Shown piece by piece: positions 21,901-30,144 of a stretch of DNA of 64,000 nucleotides. Origin of the DNA: Pseudomonas sp. GD03944 (GTDB lineage: Bacteria > Pseudomonadota > Gammaproteobacteria > Pseudomonadales > Pseudomonadaceae); assembly GCF_029839275.1 (NCBI RefSeq), contig NZ_JAOCAH010000001.1, forward strand, positions 372,001 to 436,000, given 5' to 3'. Positions within the stretch are counted from its first letter, which is position 1. Each line of letters begins with the position of its first letter. The position numbers were made by a program, and so were the translations under genes. Below the pieces are notes generated by a model. It was given only the letters and a program-made list of their open reading frames with translations, searched no databases and had not been told where the DNA came from.

Positions 21901-22671
21901 CGCCTGGCCCTGGCCCGCGGTGAGTTCGAGCTGCACTTCCAGCCCCAGGTGGATGCACGCAACGGCCAGGTCATCGGTGCCGAAGCCCTGCTGCGCTGGC
22001 AGCACCCGACCCATGGCGCGCAGTCGCCGGCGCTGTTCATCCACGTACTGGAAGAAAGCGGCCTGATCCTCGAAGTCGGCGGCTGGGTACTCGCCGAGGC
22101 CTGCCACGCCTGCGCCCAGTTGCTGGAAGAGGGCCTGGTCAGTGTCGAGGACTTCAGCCTGTGTGTGAACATCAGCCCCCGGCAGTTCCGCCAGAACGAC
22201 TTCGTCGAACGCGTGGAAAACAGCCTGCGCAACAGCGCGCTGCCCAAGGCCATGCTCAAGCTGGAAATCACCGAAGGCATCGTGATCCAGAACATCGAAG
22301 ACACCATCGCCAAGATGAACCGACTGAAGAAGTTCGGCGTCAGCTTCGCCATGGACGATTTCGGCACCGGCTACAGTTCGCTCACTTACCTCAAACGCCT
22401 GCCAGTGGACGTGCTGAAGATCGACCAGTCGTTCGTGCGCGACGCCACCGATAACCCGAACGACGCGGAAATCATCCGCGCGATCGTGGGAATGGCGCGC
22501 AGCCTGCGCCTGGCGATGATTGCCGAAGGGGTCGAACAGCAGAGCCAGCTGGACTTTCTGGAAAGCCAGGGCTGCCACCTGTACCAGGGTTACCTGTTCA
22601 GCAAACCCCTGCCGCTGGCGGAGTTCCGCGCCTTGCTGGCCCACACCCGGCAACGCCCGCCCAGGAGCTGA
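18994..22671 (+). CDS. Six-PAS GGDEF-EAL protein (cyclic-di-GMP turnover)
   Basis: This 1225-residue protein has no clear transmembrane helix. I count six PAS modules with PAC-like RDIT ends (about 30-145, 150-270, 275-400, 405-525, 530-655, 655-775). These are followed by a GGDEF domain (motif GGDEF at 864-868, with an inhibitory-site RQED five residues before) and an EAL domain (EAL at 997-999, plus DDFGTGYSSL). Both catalytic motifs look intact, so it could make and degrade cyclic-di-GMP under PAS control. PAS3 and PAS6 are notably alike, suggesting internal duplication. Ligands are unknown. Confidence 0.93.
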   Translation: MANSSDRKPPLPFIPALDPAEFEKTWDDAQRLLAALNGAQLGAWYWDVGSGQVHWSRGAQALFGLDPKRPLRTAVDYIELIPEEERQDVLHLFQAVLDGSPSNRALRHRIRWPDGSLHWLEISGSLQADSDGRQRMFGVIRDITTQQERAQALINSEQRFFNLFHLSPDVVLLVRYADSVITEANQHFISTFGWPAEATIGHSTQELDIWVHPQQRDYLRRTAPLTQDPVVQEVQLRTCDQRILDGVMSSQYIELDDQAFLLCSFLDTTERKRAEAALRSSEEKFSQAFRHTPDAVVITEKDTGRFIEVNPSFERQFGWSSAETLGRTSLEMGIWADPEDRQRMLDAVRQGTLNELEVRFFSRDGQVSTNLLFGGEIELDGRTCLVLTVRDITRQRAQEQALKESQERLTLALESADLGTWDWHIPSNQLFGSTRASMLHGLPREPFQGDFRAFFSFVPLEDRQAMRKAYFEVLQGIRLDYQVTYRAVYADGEVHYLESTAKLYRDDQGAPLRMAGILIDITERVQREQRLKASEEKFVTLFQASPDPIALTTIPEGVVLEINPSFTQAFDWEPEAIVGRSMLDLNFWNDLSLRQVLYGKFQREGGLDNEVAEYRSRNGRTVTCVVSCRPIEIDGQHCILTTFRDITERQKAEAALQASREKFYKAFQSSPDAITITARDTGRHIEVNEGFTRLTGYSAEEVIGHTSLELNIWADGSQRAQLLDTLRKEGRVYRQELMAMNRHGKLLHVEVSVEQIELDDEPCLLLTARDIGELKDAQAQVQHLAYHDSLTNLPNRALLMDRLTQQIALLKRHELRGALLFIDLDHFKHINDSLGHPVGDAVLKLVTARLEASVRQEDTVARLGGDEFVVLVSGLEGKRSEVTRQARNVAEKLRHLLAEPMLLDGHRLQVTPSIGIALIPDHGATPADLLKRADIALYRAKDSGRNAIQLFRKTMQEAASERLRLENDLRLALARGEFELHFQPQVDARNGQVIGAEALLRWQHPTHGAQSPALFIHVLEESGLILEVGGWVLAEACHACAQLLEEGLVSVEDFSLCVNISPRQFRQNDFVERVENSLRNSALPKAMLKLEITEGIVIQNIEDTIAKMNRLKKFGVSFAMDDFGTGYSSLTYLKRLPVDVLKIDQSFVRDATDNPNDAEIIRAIVGMARSLRLAMIAEGVEQQSQLDFLESQGCHLYQGYLFSKPLPLAEFRALLAHTRQRPPRS

Positions 22672-22677
22672 AACGAC

Positions 22678-22705
22678 GAAGGGCGCCCACAGGCGCCCTT
22701 CTTCT
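22678..22705. terminator. Bidirectional intrinsic terminator
   Basis: Arms GAAGGGCGCC and GGCGCCCTTC enclose the loop CACA. The 3' flank on plus is TTCT, and the minus strand also reads into a short T-rich flank. It sits between the convergent GGDEF-EAL gene and the heat-shock gene and should serve both. Confidence 0.75.
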
Positions 22706-22720
22706 CACCTCGCGGCGAGC

Positions 22721-23167
22721 TTAGTTTTCCAGCACGGGGCGCGCGCCACCGATCGGGATGCGCTTGGCCTTGGCCTCTTCCGGCACGAGACGCACCAGGT
22801 CGATATTGAGCAGGCCGTTGACCAGATTGGCCGCCTTCACTTCAATGTGATCCGCCAGGCGGAACGACAGCTTGAAGGCGCGCTGGGCAATGCCCTGGTA
22901 CAGGTAAGTGACGTTCTCGGTGCTGTTTTCGCGCTTGCCACCGGTCACGGTCAGCACGCCGCGCTCGACCTGCAGGTCCAGGTCCTGGTCCTGGAAACCG
23001 GCCGCCGCGATGACGATGCGGTACTGGTCATCGGCATGCTTTTCGACGTTGTAGGGTGGATAGCTGGTACCCGACTCGTTGCGCATGGCCGATTCGAACA
23101 GATCGTTGAAACGATCGAAGCCGATGGACTGACGGAACAGCGGGGTCATGGAAAATGCGGTGCTCAT
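22721..23167 (-). CDS. ibpA: Small heat-shock protein, Hsp20/IbpA family
   Basis: This 148-residue alpha-crystallin-domain chaperone holds unfolding proteins for refolding by DnaK/ClpB. The N-terminus (FRQSIGFDRFNDLFESA) is IbpA-like, the core domain spans about 38-130 with the VERGVLTVTGGKRE signature, and the C-terminal anchor is KRIPIGG. It has an RpoH promoter and a ROSE-like thermometer leader, so control is both transcriptional and translational. ATG start at 23167. Confidence 0.94.
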   Translation of the reverse strand: MSTAFSMTPLFRQSIGFDRFNDLFESAMRNESGTSYPPYNVEKHADDQYRIVIAAAGFQDQDLDLQVERGVLTVTGGKRENSTENVTYLYQGIAQRAFKLSFRLADHIEVKAANLVNGLLNIDLVRLVPEEAKAKRIPIGGARPVLEN

Positions 23168-23265
23168 GTAGATTTCTCCTGATAGTCAGCGAGTGATTGC
23201 AGGCCCCTGAGAGCGAATGTGCTCTGGACGACCTGACTTCGCGGGACCCGACTTCGGCATCCCGC
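23168..23265 (-). promoter_or_regulatory. ROSE-like RNA thermometer leader of ibpA
   Basis: The ibpA 5' leader can fold into stems GCGGGA/TCCCGC (23241-23265) and AGAGC/GCTCT (23210-23225). A third hairpin, next to the start codon, pairs UCGCU (23188-23192) with the AGGAG ribosome site (23176-23180). The UYGCU-AGGA pairing is the hallmark of ROSE thermometers, and short ROSE-like elements are known upstream of ibpA in Pseudomonas. Folding is by eye. Confidence 0.72.
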
Positions 23266-23273
23266 ACGACTGA

Positions 23274-23301
23274 AAATGTGGACGCGAAAAACGATTTCAA
23301 G
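23274..23301 (-). promoter_or_regulatory. RpoH (sigma-32) promoter of ibpA
   Basis: On the minus strand, CTTGAAA (-35, 23295-23301) and CACATTT (-10, 23274-23280) are separated by 14 bases, close to the sigma-32 consensus. Predicted transcription start is about 100 bases before the ibpA ATG. The -35 box lies only 34 bases from the divergent SDR start. Confidence 0.8.
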
Positions 23302-23334
23302 CACCTGAAAAACTTTTTTACAGGGAGACACGTG

Positions 23335-24081
23335 ATGAACAAGGTCATGCTGATCACCGGCGCCAGCCGCGGCATCGGGGCCGCCACCGCGCGCCAGGCC
23401 GCGGCCCAGGGCTACGCGCTGTGCCTGAACTACCGCCAGCAGCGGTCAGTCGCCGAGGACCTGGCGCGGGAAATCGTCGACGCCGGCGGCCAGGCCATCG
23501 CCGTGCAAGCCGATGTCGCCGACGAAGCCCAGGTGCAAACCCTGTTCACCACCCTCGACGAGCGCTTCGGCCGTCTCGATGTGCTGGTCAACAATGCCGG
23601 CATGCTGGAACAGCAGATGCGCCTGGAAGCCATGGACCTGGCGCGCTGGCAGCGGGTGTTCGCCGCCAACGTGTTCGGCAGTTTCCTCTGCTGCCGCGCG
23701 GCTATCGCCCGTATGTCCACCCGCCAGGGCGGCCAGGGCGGCGCCATCATCAACGTGTCCTCGATTGCCGCCCGCCTCGGCGCACCGGGCGAGTACATCG
23801 ACTACGCCGCGGCCAAGGGCGCCGTCGACAGCATGACCCTGGGGCTGGCCAAGGAAGTGGCGGCCGACGGCATCCGGGTGAACGCCGTGCGCCCGGGGGT
23901 GATCAAGACCGAGATCCATGCCAGCGGTGGCGAGCCGGACCGCGTCAACCGGGTCAGCCAGAGCGTGCCCCTGGGGCGCGGCGGTGAAGCCGACGAAGTG
24001 GCGGCGGCGATCCTCTGGCTGGCCAGCGAACAGGCCTCTTACACCAGCGGCGCCCTGCTCGACGTCAGCGGCGGACGCTGA
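23335..24081 (+). CDS. SDR family oxidoreductase
   Basis: This 248-residue short-chain dehydrogenase has the cofactor loop TGASRGIG, the NNAG motif, the catalytic serine in NVSSIAA and the YAAAK catalytic pair. Substrate unknown; it resembles FabG-like or glucose-dehydrogenase-like members. The ATG at 23335 follows a CAGGGAG ribosome site; the in-frame codons upstream overlap the ibpA promoter and are unlikely to be translated. Its own promoter must lie within the ibpA leader region, so it may be affected by heat shock. Confidence 0.88.
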   Translation: MNKVMLITGASRGIGAATARQAAAQGYALCLNYRQQRSVAEDLAREIVDAGGQAIAVQADVADEAQVQTLFTTLDERFGRLDVLVNNAGMLEQQMRLEAMDLARWQRVFAANVFGSFLCCRAAIARMSTRQGGQGGAIINVSSIAARLGAPGEYIDYAAAKGAVDSMTLGLAKEVAADGIRVNAVRPGVIKTEIHASGGEPDRVNRVSQSVPLGRGGEADEVAAAILWLASEQASYTSGALLDVSGGR

Positions 24082-25056
24082 TCAGGCGATCGACAGGCGC
24101 GGCGTATCGGGCACCTCGATGCCCAGCAGGGCGTCGATGCGCTCGCAGTCGTTTTCCCGCCGCAGCAGATTGAACAGCTCGGTGGCCTCGGGGTAGCTGC
24201 GGGTGAGCATCGCCAGCCACTGCTTGAGCCGACCGGGCGCGTAGCGCGGGGAAATCTTGCGCCGGGCCTGCAACCAGAAGTCTGCCAACACCGGCTGCAG
24301 CTCCGCCCATTGCATCGGCGCCACCTCGTCTCCAGCCCGCGCCGCAGCAATCTGTCGCGCCAGGTCCGGGCGCGCCACCAGACCACGCCCGAGCATGATG
24401 TCTTCGACACCGCTGACCTCACGGCAGCGGTGCCAGTCGTCCAGGGTCCACACTTCGCCATTGGCGAACACCGGCACCTTGACCACCTCTTGCACCCGCG
24501 CCACCCACTCCCAGTGGGCCGGCGGCTTGTAGCCCTCGACCTTGGTTCGCGCATGCACCACCAGTTGCGCTGCGCCGCCGTCCGCCAGGGCTTCGGCGCA
24601 CTCCAGGGCATGGTCCTTGTGATCGAAGCCCAGGCGCATTTTCGCCGTGACCGGGATCGACGCCGGGACAGTGCGCCGCACCTCGCGCACGATTGCATGC
24701 AGCAGTTCGGGCTCTTTAAGGAGGATCGCCCCGCCCCGGGACTTGTTGACGGTCTTGGCCGGGCAACCGAAGTTGAGGTCGATCACCGGCGCACCCAGGG
24801 TGCAAGCGAACGCCGCGTTATCCGCCAGGCACTGCGGATCGGAGCCGAGAAATTGCACGCGCAGGGGGGTACCGGCCGCCGTCCGGGCGCCACTGAACAG
24901 CTCGGGGGCGAGCTTCTGATAGGTGCCAACCGGCAACACCCGCTCGGAGACGCGAATGAACTCGGTCACACACCAGTCGATGCCGCCGATGCGGGTCAGC
25001 ACGTCGCGAAGGATTTCGTCGACCAATCCCTCCATCGGGGCCAGGGCGATTTGCAT
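24082..25056 (-). CDS. dusC: tRNA-dihydrouridine(16) synthase
   Basis: DusC reduces uridine 16 in the tRNA D-loop, using FMN and NADPH. The 324-residue protein starts [15 protein letters not shown], has the catalytic C98 in [10 protein letters not shown], and keeps the DusC-type C-terminal KQWLAML and ATELFNLLR segments. The ATG at 25056 is chosen because the flavin-binding APMEG motif must sit at the N-terminus. It ends immediately against the convergent SDR gene stop. Confidence 0.94.
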   Translation of the reverse strand: MQIALAPMEGLVDEILRDVLTRIGGIDWCVTEFIRVSERVLPVGTYQKLAPELFSGARTAAGTPLRVQFLGSDPQCLADNAAFACTLGAPVIDLNFGCPAKTVNKSRGGAILLKEPELLHAIVREVRRTVPASIPVTAKMRLGFDHKDHALECAEALADGGAAQLVVHARTKVEGYKPPAHWEWVARVQEVVKVPVFANGEVWTLDDWHRCREVSGVEDIMLGRGLVARPDLARQIAAARAGDEVAPMQWAELQPVLADFWLQARRKISPRYAPGRLKQWLAMLTRSYPEATELFNLLRRENDCERIDALLGIEVPDTPRLSIA

Positions 25057-25188
25057 GGTCAGGCTCTCGAAAAAACGGCGGCCAGTGTACGCGCCAAGCC
25101 CCGGGCAATGAAGAGCCTCCCGAGGGAACGCAGACTGGCGCGCGACAGTCCACACTGCACGGACCTGTCGTCAAGGAGAGCGACCCGC

Positions 25189-25581
25189 ATGCGCATTGTC
25201 CCACCGCTGATCGGCCTGCTGCTGAGCCTGGCCACCCTGCCTGCCCTGGCCGGAGCGCGCCCCGCCGAAGTGCCCCAGTTGTTGCAAAGCCCGGATGAGC
25301 TGGCCCGCCTGGTCATCAGCCGCGACCGCGACGCACCCAACGCCTGCAACGTGGAGGTTCGCCTGGGGGAACAGGTGCTGGTGCCAGTGCCGCTGGGCGA
25401 GTCGATCACCCTGGAGCTACCACCGGGCGAACACAGCGTGCTGCTGAACATCGAGCCAGGCGGCTATTGCGCCGACATTGCCCTGAGCAACAGCCAGTCG
25501 ATCCTCATCGAACCGGCCAGTACCCGTTATTTCCAACTGGTGTACCAGGACGACGCACTGTTTCTCGCGCCACAGGACTGA
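25189..25581 (+). CDS. Secreted hypothetical protein
   Basis: I do not recognise this 130-residue protein. It has a clear Sec signal peptide (about 1-21, cleavage after ALA or AGA), then a beta-rich domain with two cysteines, in NACNVE and GGYCAD, that could form a periplasmic disulfide. The VPLGESITLELPPGEHSV segment resembles PEGA-type extracellular beta domains. The ATG at 25189 has an AAGGAGAG ribosome site. It stands alone between divergent dusC and the convergent thioesterase gene. Confidence 0.75.
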   Translation: MRIVPPLIGLLLSLATLPALAGARPAEVPQLLQSPDELARLVISRDRDAPNACNVEVRLGEQVLVPVPLGESITLELPPGEHSVLLNIEPGGYCADIALSNSQSILIEPASTRYFQLVYQDDALFLAPQD

Positions 25582-25584
25582 GGT

Positions 25585-26034
25585 TCACAGTTCCAGCGGG
25601 TACGGAGCACGCAAGGCGCGGCCGTAGCCCTCGACGAACTCGGGCGGCATGCGCTTGGGCCTGCCCGAGGACAATTCGATGCAGACGAAGGTGGTCTTGG
25701 CCCGCAGCAGCGTGACCCCGTCCGCCGGACGCACCAGCTGGAATTGCCGGTCCATTTTCAGGCGCTGGTCGGATTCGACGATCCAGGTGCCCATCTGCAG
25801 GGTCTGGTCTTCGTAGGCCGCCGCCAGGTAGTCGATTTCGTGACGGACCACGGCCATGGCCCGGTCCAGCCGACGGTATTCGGTCAGGTCCAGGCCCAGG
25901 AACTGGGAATGACGCCAGGCACAGCGCTCCAGCCAACTGACGTAGACCGCATTGTTGGCATGCCCCAGGCCGTCGATATCCTCGGCAGTGACGCTGATAT
26001 CGATCACGAACGGATCGGCTAGGTCCCAACTCAT
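25585..26034 (-). CDS. Acyl-CoA thioesterase, 4HBT hotdog family
   Basis: This 149-residue hotdog-fold protein has the active-site segment DIDGLGHANNAVY: D21 as the catalytic acid, H25 and the Asn pair following. It matches the YbgC/FadM branch that hydrolyses acyl-CoA or related thioesters; the physiological substrate is unknown. It is convergent with the secreted-protein gene, three bases apart. The 231-base gap upstream contains no further gene that I can see. Confidence 0.87.
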   Translation of the reverse strand: MSWDLADPFVIDISVTAEDIDGLGHANNAVYVSWLERCAWRHSQFLGLDLTEYRRLDRAMAVVRHEIDYLAAAYEDQTLQMGTWIVESDQRLKMDRQFQLVRPADGVTLLRAKTTFVCIELSSGRPKRMPPEFVEGYGRALRAPYPLEL

Positions 26035-26265
26035 GCAGGCAAACTCCAGTCTGGCGACCGGCTGCGGGTATCGCGTTCGGTCAACGGGGATAAGGGCGGA
26101 GCGCGCTTCGACCAGCCCGCTCGCCGGACCATTCTAGGCGCTATCGCGGTCAGGCTCTACGGCCGCGCGCGAGCGCAAGCCATGGCGAGATGCCAGCAAG
26201 CTCTCGCCGATTCGCGCCCAGTCGCGTAATAATGCGCAACAACTTCGCCTTCTATCGAGAGCCTT

Positions 26266-28140
26266 TTGCGCTTGATTGCCGTTCTCCGCGCGCTGTTGCT
26301 GCTGTTGATGATGATGCCTGCGCTCAGCCAGGCAGACGTCATGCCCCTGCCCGCAACGGCACAATCCCTGCTGCCCGGCCCCTACATGGATGTCTGGGAA
26401 GACGCCGTGGGGAACGCGCGCATCGAAGACGTGCGTGACCTGCCGGACAGCGCCTGGCAGCCCGTGGCCCGCCGCGACGCCAGCTTCGGCTATGGCGGCA
26501 AGGCCTACTGGCTGCGCCTGACCCTGTACAACCCGGAAGACCGGGCCATGGACTGGATCCTGCTCGTGGCCAACCCCCTGCTCGATCAGCTGGAGGCCTA
26601 CGGTCTGCAGGCCGACCGGGTGTTCCAGGCCGGTGACCAGTACCCGTTCGACAACCGCTGGATCGAACACCGGCAGCTGGCCCTGCCTCTGACCCTGGCC
26701 GCCGGCGAACAGCGCCAGCTGATCCTGCGCATGCAGACCGACGGCTCGGCCAACCTCAGCGCCAGCCTGATGACCCGGGAGCGCTTCCACCACGACGAGC
26801 AGCGGGCGCTGCTGCTGCAGGGCCTGTTCTTCGGCGCCCTGGCCGCCATGTTCATCTACAACCTGTCGATCTTCCTGATCACCCGGGACCGCAACTACCT
26901 GTGGTACAGCCTGTTCGTCGCCAGCTACAGCCTCTACCAGTTCATCCAGCTCGGCTTCGCCCTGCAGTGGCTGTGGCCGAATGCGCTGGCGTGGCACCAG
27001 TTGAGCTTCCCGCTGAGCTCGGCGGTGGCCACCCTGTTCGGCATCGTGTTCACCTATGGGTTTCTCGAACTCCGGCAAGGCCCGCCGTTCGCCCGATGGG
27101 CCACGGGACTGCTGGTGGCCTGCACCCTGCTGGTCATCCTGCTGGCGCTGGCAGGTCCCTACAGCGTGGCGCTGATCGGCAGCTTCGTGCTGGTGATCGC
27201 CTGCGCCGTGCTCGCCTGCCTGTTCACCCTGCTGCGCTGGCGCGACGGCTACCAGCCCGCCAAGCTGTTCGCCCTCGGCTGGTTCGTACTGATCACCGCC
27301 AGCCTGTTCAGCATCCTGAGCGGTACCGGTGTGCTGCCCTACTCCCAGTACACCCTGCACGCGCAGCAGGTCGGCGGCCTGATCGAAATGGTGGTGTTCT
27401 CCATCGCCCTGGCGGCACGTATCCGCCAGATCCAGCGCGAGCACCAGCAGGCCCACGACCGCCTGTACACCAATGAACACCAGCTGCGCCTGGAGCAGGC
27501 CAGGACCCTGGACCTGCAGAAACAGATCAACAGCGGCCTGGAAATCCGCGTCAAGGAGCGCACCGCCGCCCTCGAGTACGCGCTGAGCGAACTCTCCACC
27601 GCCAACAACAAGCTCTCCGAGAGCAACCGCCGCGATGGCCTGACCGGCCTGTACAACCGCCAGGCCTTCAACGACGCATTCAGCCGTGCCTTCGCCCAGG
27701 CCGAGCGCAGCCAGCGCCCGCTGGCCGTACTGATGATGGACCTGGACTACTTCAAGCAGGTCAATGACCAATACGGCCATGCCGCCGGCGATGCCTCCCT
27801 GCAACACGCGGCCGACCGCCTGCAGCAACGCCTGCGCGAAAGCGACATCCTGGCGCGCTATGGCGGCGAGGAATTCGTGGCCGTGCTCTGCGACACCGAC
27901 CTGGCCGGCGCCCACGACCTGGCCAGGCACCTGTGCGCCGATCTGGTGGACGCCCCCTGCCCGTTCGAGGATCAACGCATCGAACTGAGCCTGAGCATCG
28001 GCATCAGCGCCGGCACGCCAGGGCCCGAGCTCACGGCAGAACGTCTGCTGCGCCAGGCGGACCAGGCCCTGTACCGAGCCAAGCACGCCGGGCGCAACCG
28101 AGTGGACTGTTACGAAGCGACCGCCCTCGACGACGCCTGA
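26266..28140 (+). CDS. Membrane diguanylate cyclase (7TMR-DISM sensor plus GGDEF)
   Basis: This 624-residue protein has a signal sequence, a periplasmic DISM extracellular domain (about 35-165), seven transmembrane helices (about 180-395), a coiled coil (about 400-455) and a GGDEF domain (460-620). The active site reads GGEEF at 533-537 with an RESD inhibitory site before it, so it is likely an active, feedback-controlled cyclic-di-GMP synthase. The signal may be a periplasmic carbohydrate or other small ligand. The start is a TTG at 26266; no ATG or GTG precedes the signal peptide in frame. Confidence 0.92.
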   Translation: MRLIAVLRALLLLLMMMPALSQADVMPLPATAQSLLPGPYMDVWEDAVGNARIEDVRDLPDSAWQPVARRDASFGYGGKAYWLRLTLYNPEDRAMDWILLVANPLLDQLEAYGLQADRVFQAGDQYPFDNRWIEHRQLALPLTLAAGEQRQLILRMQTDGSANLSASLMTRERFHHDEQRALLLQGLFFGALAAMFIYNLSIFLITRDRNYLWYSLFVASYSLYQFIQLGFALQWLWPNALAWHQLSFPLSSAVATLFGIVFTYGFLELRQGPPFARWATGLLVACTLLVILLALAGPYSVALIGSFVLVIACAVLACLFTLLRWRDGYQPAKLFALGWFVLITASLFSILSGTGVLPYSQYTLHAQQVGGLIEMVVFSIALAARIRQIQREHQQAHDRLYTNEHQLRLEQARTLDLQKQINSGLEIRVKERTAALEYALSELSTANNKLSESNRRDGLTGLYNRQAFNDAFSRAFAQAERSQRPLAVLMMDLDYFKQVNDQYGHAAGDASLQHAADRLQQRLRESDILARYGGEEFVAVLCDTDLAGAHDLARHLCADLVDAPCPFEDQRIELSLSIGISAGTPGPELTAERLLRQADQALYRAKHAGRNRVDCYEATALDDA

Positions 28141-28949
28141 TGCACCTCGCCCAGCAACTGCAGGATCGCCGCCTCCAGGCGTGGGTCGGCCAGTACCCGT
28201 TGGTGGCCGCCTGACGCCAGCAACAACAGACGGCTGTCGAACCAGGCCTCGTGGATCACCTGGGCTTCGCTGGCCGGTACCACGGGGTCGTCCGCGGCAT
28301 GGACGACCAACCCCGGCACATCCAGCTGGTAGCGGTGCACGTCGAGCTGCCGCGCCGGGATTCCAGCCCGCTCCTCGACCAGCCGCACGAAATGCGCACC
28401 GGCCTCGGTCGGCAGCCCGGCATGGCGGGCAAAACGCCGCAACACGGTGCTGATGCGGCTCGGCGCGGCAATGCTCACCAGGGCATCGGTACGCAGGCCC
28501 ATCTGCAACGCCAGCATCGCGCTGGCCCCGCCCATCGAATGGCCGATCACGGCACGCAACGGCGGCAACTCACCGGCGGCTTCGAGCAGTGCCCGGGCGA
28601 ACAGCACCACATTCGCCTCCCGACCCGGCGAACGCCCATGCGCCGGCGCGTCCAGGGCCACCACACCATAGCCGGCCCGCACCAACGCGCGAATCAGCCC
28701 GGCGAACTGGGTCGGGCGCCCTTCCCAGCCGTGCATCAGCAGCACCGCCGGGCCACTGCCCCAGCGCAGCGCCGACAGGCCGAAGCGCAAGGTGATGCGC
28801 TCGGACTCCGCCAGCAGCGGCAATTCCCAGTCCCGTGGCGGCAACTCCCGTGGCGTCATGAAGGCGCGCCGCAGCTTGCTGGCCACCGCCTGTGGCGCCA
28901 CCCGGCCGACGGCCGCATTGAAACCCCGAACCCACGTCATGTTGTTCAT
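28110..28949 (-). CDS. Alpha/beta hydrolase
   Basis: This 279-residue protein has the alpha/beta-hydrolase fold: oxyanion segment LMHGWEGRPTQF at 71-82, nucleophile S138 in GHSMGG, an acid in HAADDPVVP and the His in GGHQRVL. Substrate unknown. The 3' end overlaps the end of the convergent GGDEF gene by 31 bases. It lies 11 bases downstream of the TetR gene (whose ATG is at 29500) and is probably cotranscribed and regulated by it. Confidence 0.87.
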   Translation of the reverse strand: MNNMTWVRGFNAAVGRVAPQAVASKLRRAFMTPRELPPRDWELPLLAESERITLRFGLSALRWGSGPAVLLMHGWEGRPTQFAGLIRALVRAGYGVVALDAPAHGRSPGREANVVLFARALLEAAGELPPLRAVIGHSMGGASAMLALQMGLRTDALVSIAAPSRISTVLRRFARHAGLPTEAGAHFVRLVEERAGIPARQLDVHRYQLDVPGLVVHAADDPVVPASEAQVIHEAWFDSRLLLLASGGHQRVLADPRLEAAILQLLGEVHQASSRAVAS

Positions 28950-28960
28950 CAGCCGTCTCC

Positions 28961-29500
28961 TCAGACAATCGCCGCCTTGGCGGCTCGCAAGACCCGGTCG
29001 GACAGCTCGCTCGGGCCAAGCGCCCGGGCCAGCGCCACCCCGCCCACCATCAACGCCATGTCAGCCAGCACCTCGGAGGCGTCCTCCGGCGTCGCTGACA
29101 GGTGTGCCACCATCAATTCCACGTGTTCGGCCAGGGCCTGGCGAAACGCCTCGGGCAACCGGGCAATCTCCCCCACCGTGCTCGGCAGCGGGCAACCGTC
29201 GTCCGGGGTGTCGCGGTGCTTGCGCGACAGGTAGAACGCCGCCAGCAGCGCGCGCTTCTGGGCGGCCGGCAGATCGCTGTCGACCTGCGCCAACAGGCTG
29301 CGCCGGTGGCCGAGCAGCTGCCGGAACGCCTCCAGCATCAAGGCGTCCTTGCTGTCGAAATGGGCATAGAAGCCACCGACCGTCAGCCCGGCCGCGCCCA
29401 TCACCTCACCGACACCGGGCTCCACCGGCCCACGCTGGAGCAAGGCAGCAGAGGCTGCCCTCAGGATGCGTTCGCGGGTTCTGGCCTTCTTCTCGCTCAT
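28961..29500 (-). CDS. TetR-family transcriptional regulator
   Basis: This 179-residue regulator has an N-terminal helix-turn-helix (about 5-50, with VGEVMGAAGLTVGGFYAHFDSKDAL) and a TetR ligand domain. The ATG at 29500 has a GGAGGTCGAC ribosome site; an ATG four codons upstream is less well placed. A perfect 9-base-arm palindrome just upstream is a likely operator, so it probably represses itself and the downstream hydrolase. Confidence 0.9.
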   Translation of the reverse strand: MSEKKARTRERILRAASAALLQRGPVEPGVGEVMGAAGLTVGGFYAHFDSKDALMLEAFRQLLGHRRSLLAQVDSDLPAAQKRALLAAFYLSRKHRDTPDDGCPLPSTVGEIARLPEAFRQALAEHVELMVAHLSATPEDASEVLADMALMVGGVALARALGPSELSDRVLRAAKAAIV

Positions 29501-29515
29501 GTCGACCTCCATTAG

Positions 29516-29543
29516 ATTACAGTCACAATATTACGACTGTAAT
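29516..29543. promoter_or_regulatory. Probable TetR operator
   Basis: Arms ATTACAGTC (29516-29524) and GACTGTAAT (29535-29543) flank a 10-base AT-rich centre, in the promoter region 16 bases before the TetR start. Size, symmetry and position fit an autoregulatory TetR operator. Confidence 0.7.
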
Positions 29544-29600
29544 TTAATTAGGCAAGCGTTGATCGCGGCCATCGGTCGGTCAGGGAAAAATTCAGGAGGC

Positions 29601-29655
29601 TGAAAAACAAAAGGGCCATTCCGTAGAATGACCCTTAAAAAGCCCGCATAGCGGG
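29601..29655 (-). terminator. Tandem terminators of the tRNA operon
   Basis: On the minus strand the first hairpin, CCCGC-TAT-GCGGG followed by CTTTTT, is joined to a second, AAGGGTCATTC-TACG-GAATGGCCCTT followed by TTGTTTTT. Two strong hairpins right after tRNA-Glu should end the four-tRNA transcript. Confidence 0.85.
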
Positions 29656-29660
29656 TAAAC

Positions 29661-29736
29661 TGGCGTCCCCTAGGGGACTCGAACCCCTGTTACCGCCGTG
29701 AAAGGGCGGTGTCCTAGGCCACTAGACGAAGGGGAC
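29661..29736 (-). tRNA. tRNA-Glu (TTC), copy 2
   Basis: A 76-base tRNA with encoded CCA. Acceptor GTCCCCT pairs with AGGGGAC, the anticodon loop is CTTTCAC (TTC), and the T loop is TTCGAAT. Identical to the other copy at 29912-29987. Confidence 0.97.
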
Positions 29737-29784
29737 GAAACCTTCGAAGAACAAGGCCAGCACCTGGCTGGTCTGTCGTGGAAT

Positions 29785-29860
<76 letters not shown>

Positions 29861-29911
29861 GGATTTAACGTCTCTCGACACGCATCGCCGAAGCAATGCG
29901 GCTGGAAATAG

Positions 29912-29987
29912 TGGCGTCCCCTAGGGGACTCGAACCCCTGTTACCGCCGTGAAAGGGCGGTGTCCTAGGCCACTAGACGAAGGGGAC
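29912..29987 (-). tRNA. tRNA-Glu (TTC), copy 1
   Basis: Identical 76-base tRNA-Glu with encoded CCA. The spacers around the two copies differ in length and sequence. Confidence 0.97.
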
Positions 29988-30050
29988 GCAAAAACCCTTC
30001 AAACGCAGCTGACATCAAGTCAACTGTGGCAAGCCTTTCGGCTTTGAGAT

Positions 30051-30126
<76 letters not shown>

Positions 30127-30144
30127 ATCTCAAGGACGGGGCGC

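Noticed and set aside
18838..22653. 1271-codon open frame antisense to the GGDEF-EAL gene
   Set aside because: Long stop-free antisense frames are expected opposite highly biased GC-rich genes. The plus-strand frame has six PAS, GGDEF and EAL motifs, and the antisense product has no recognisable domain.
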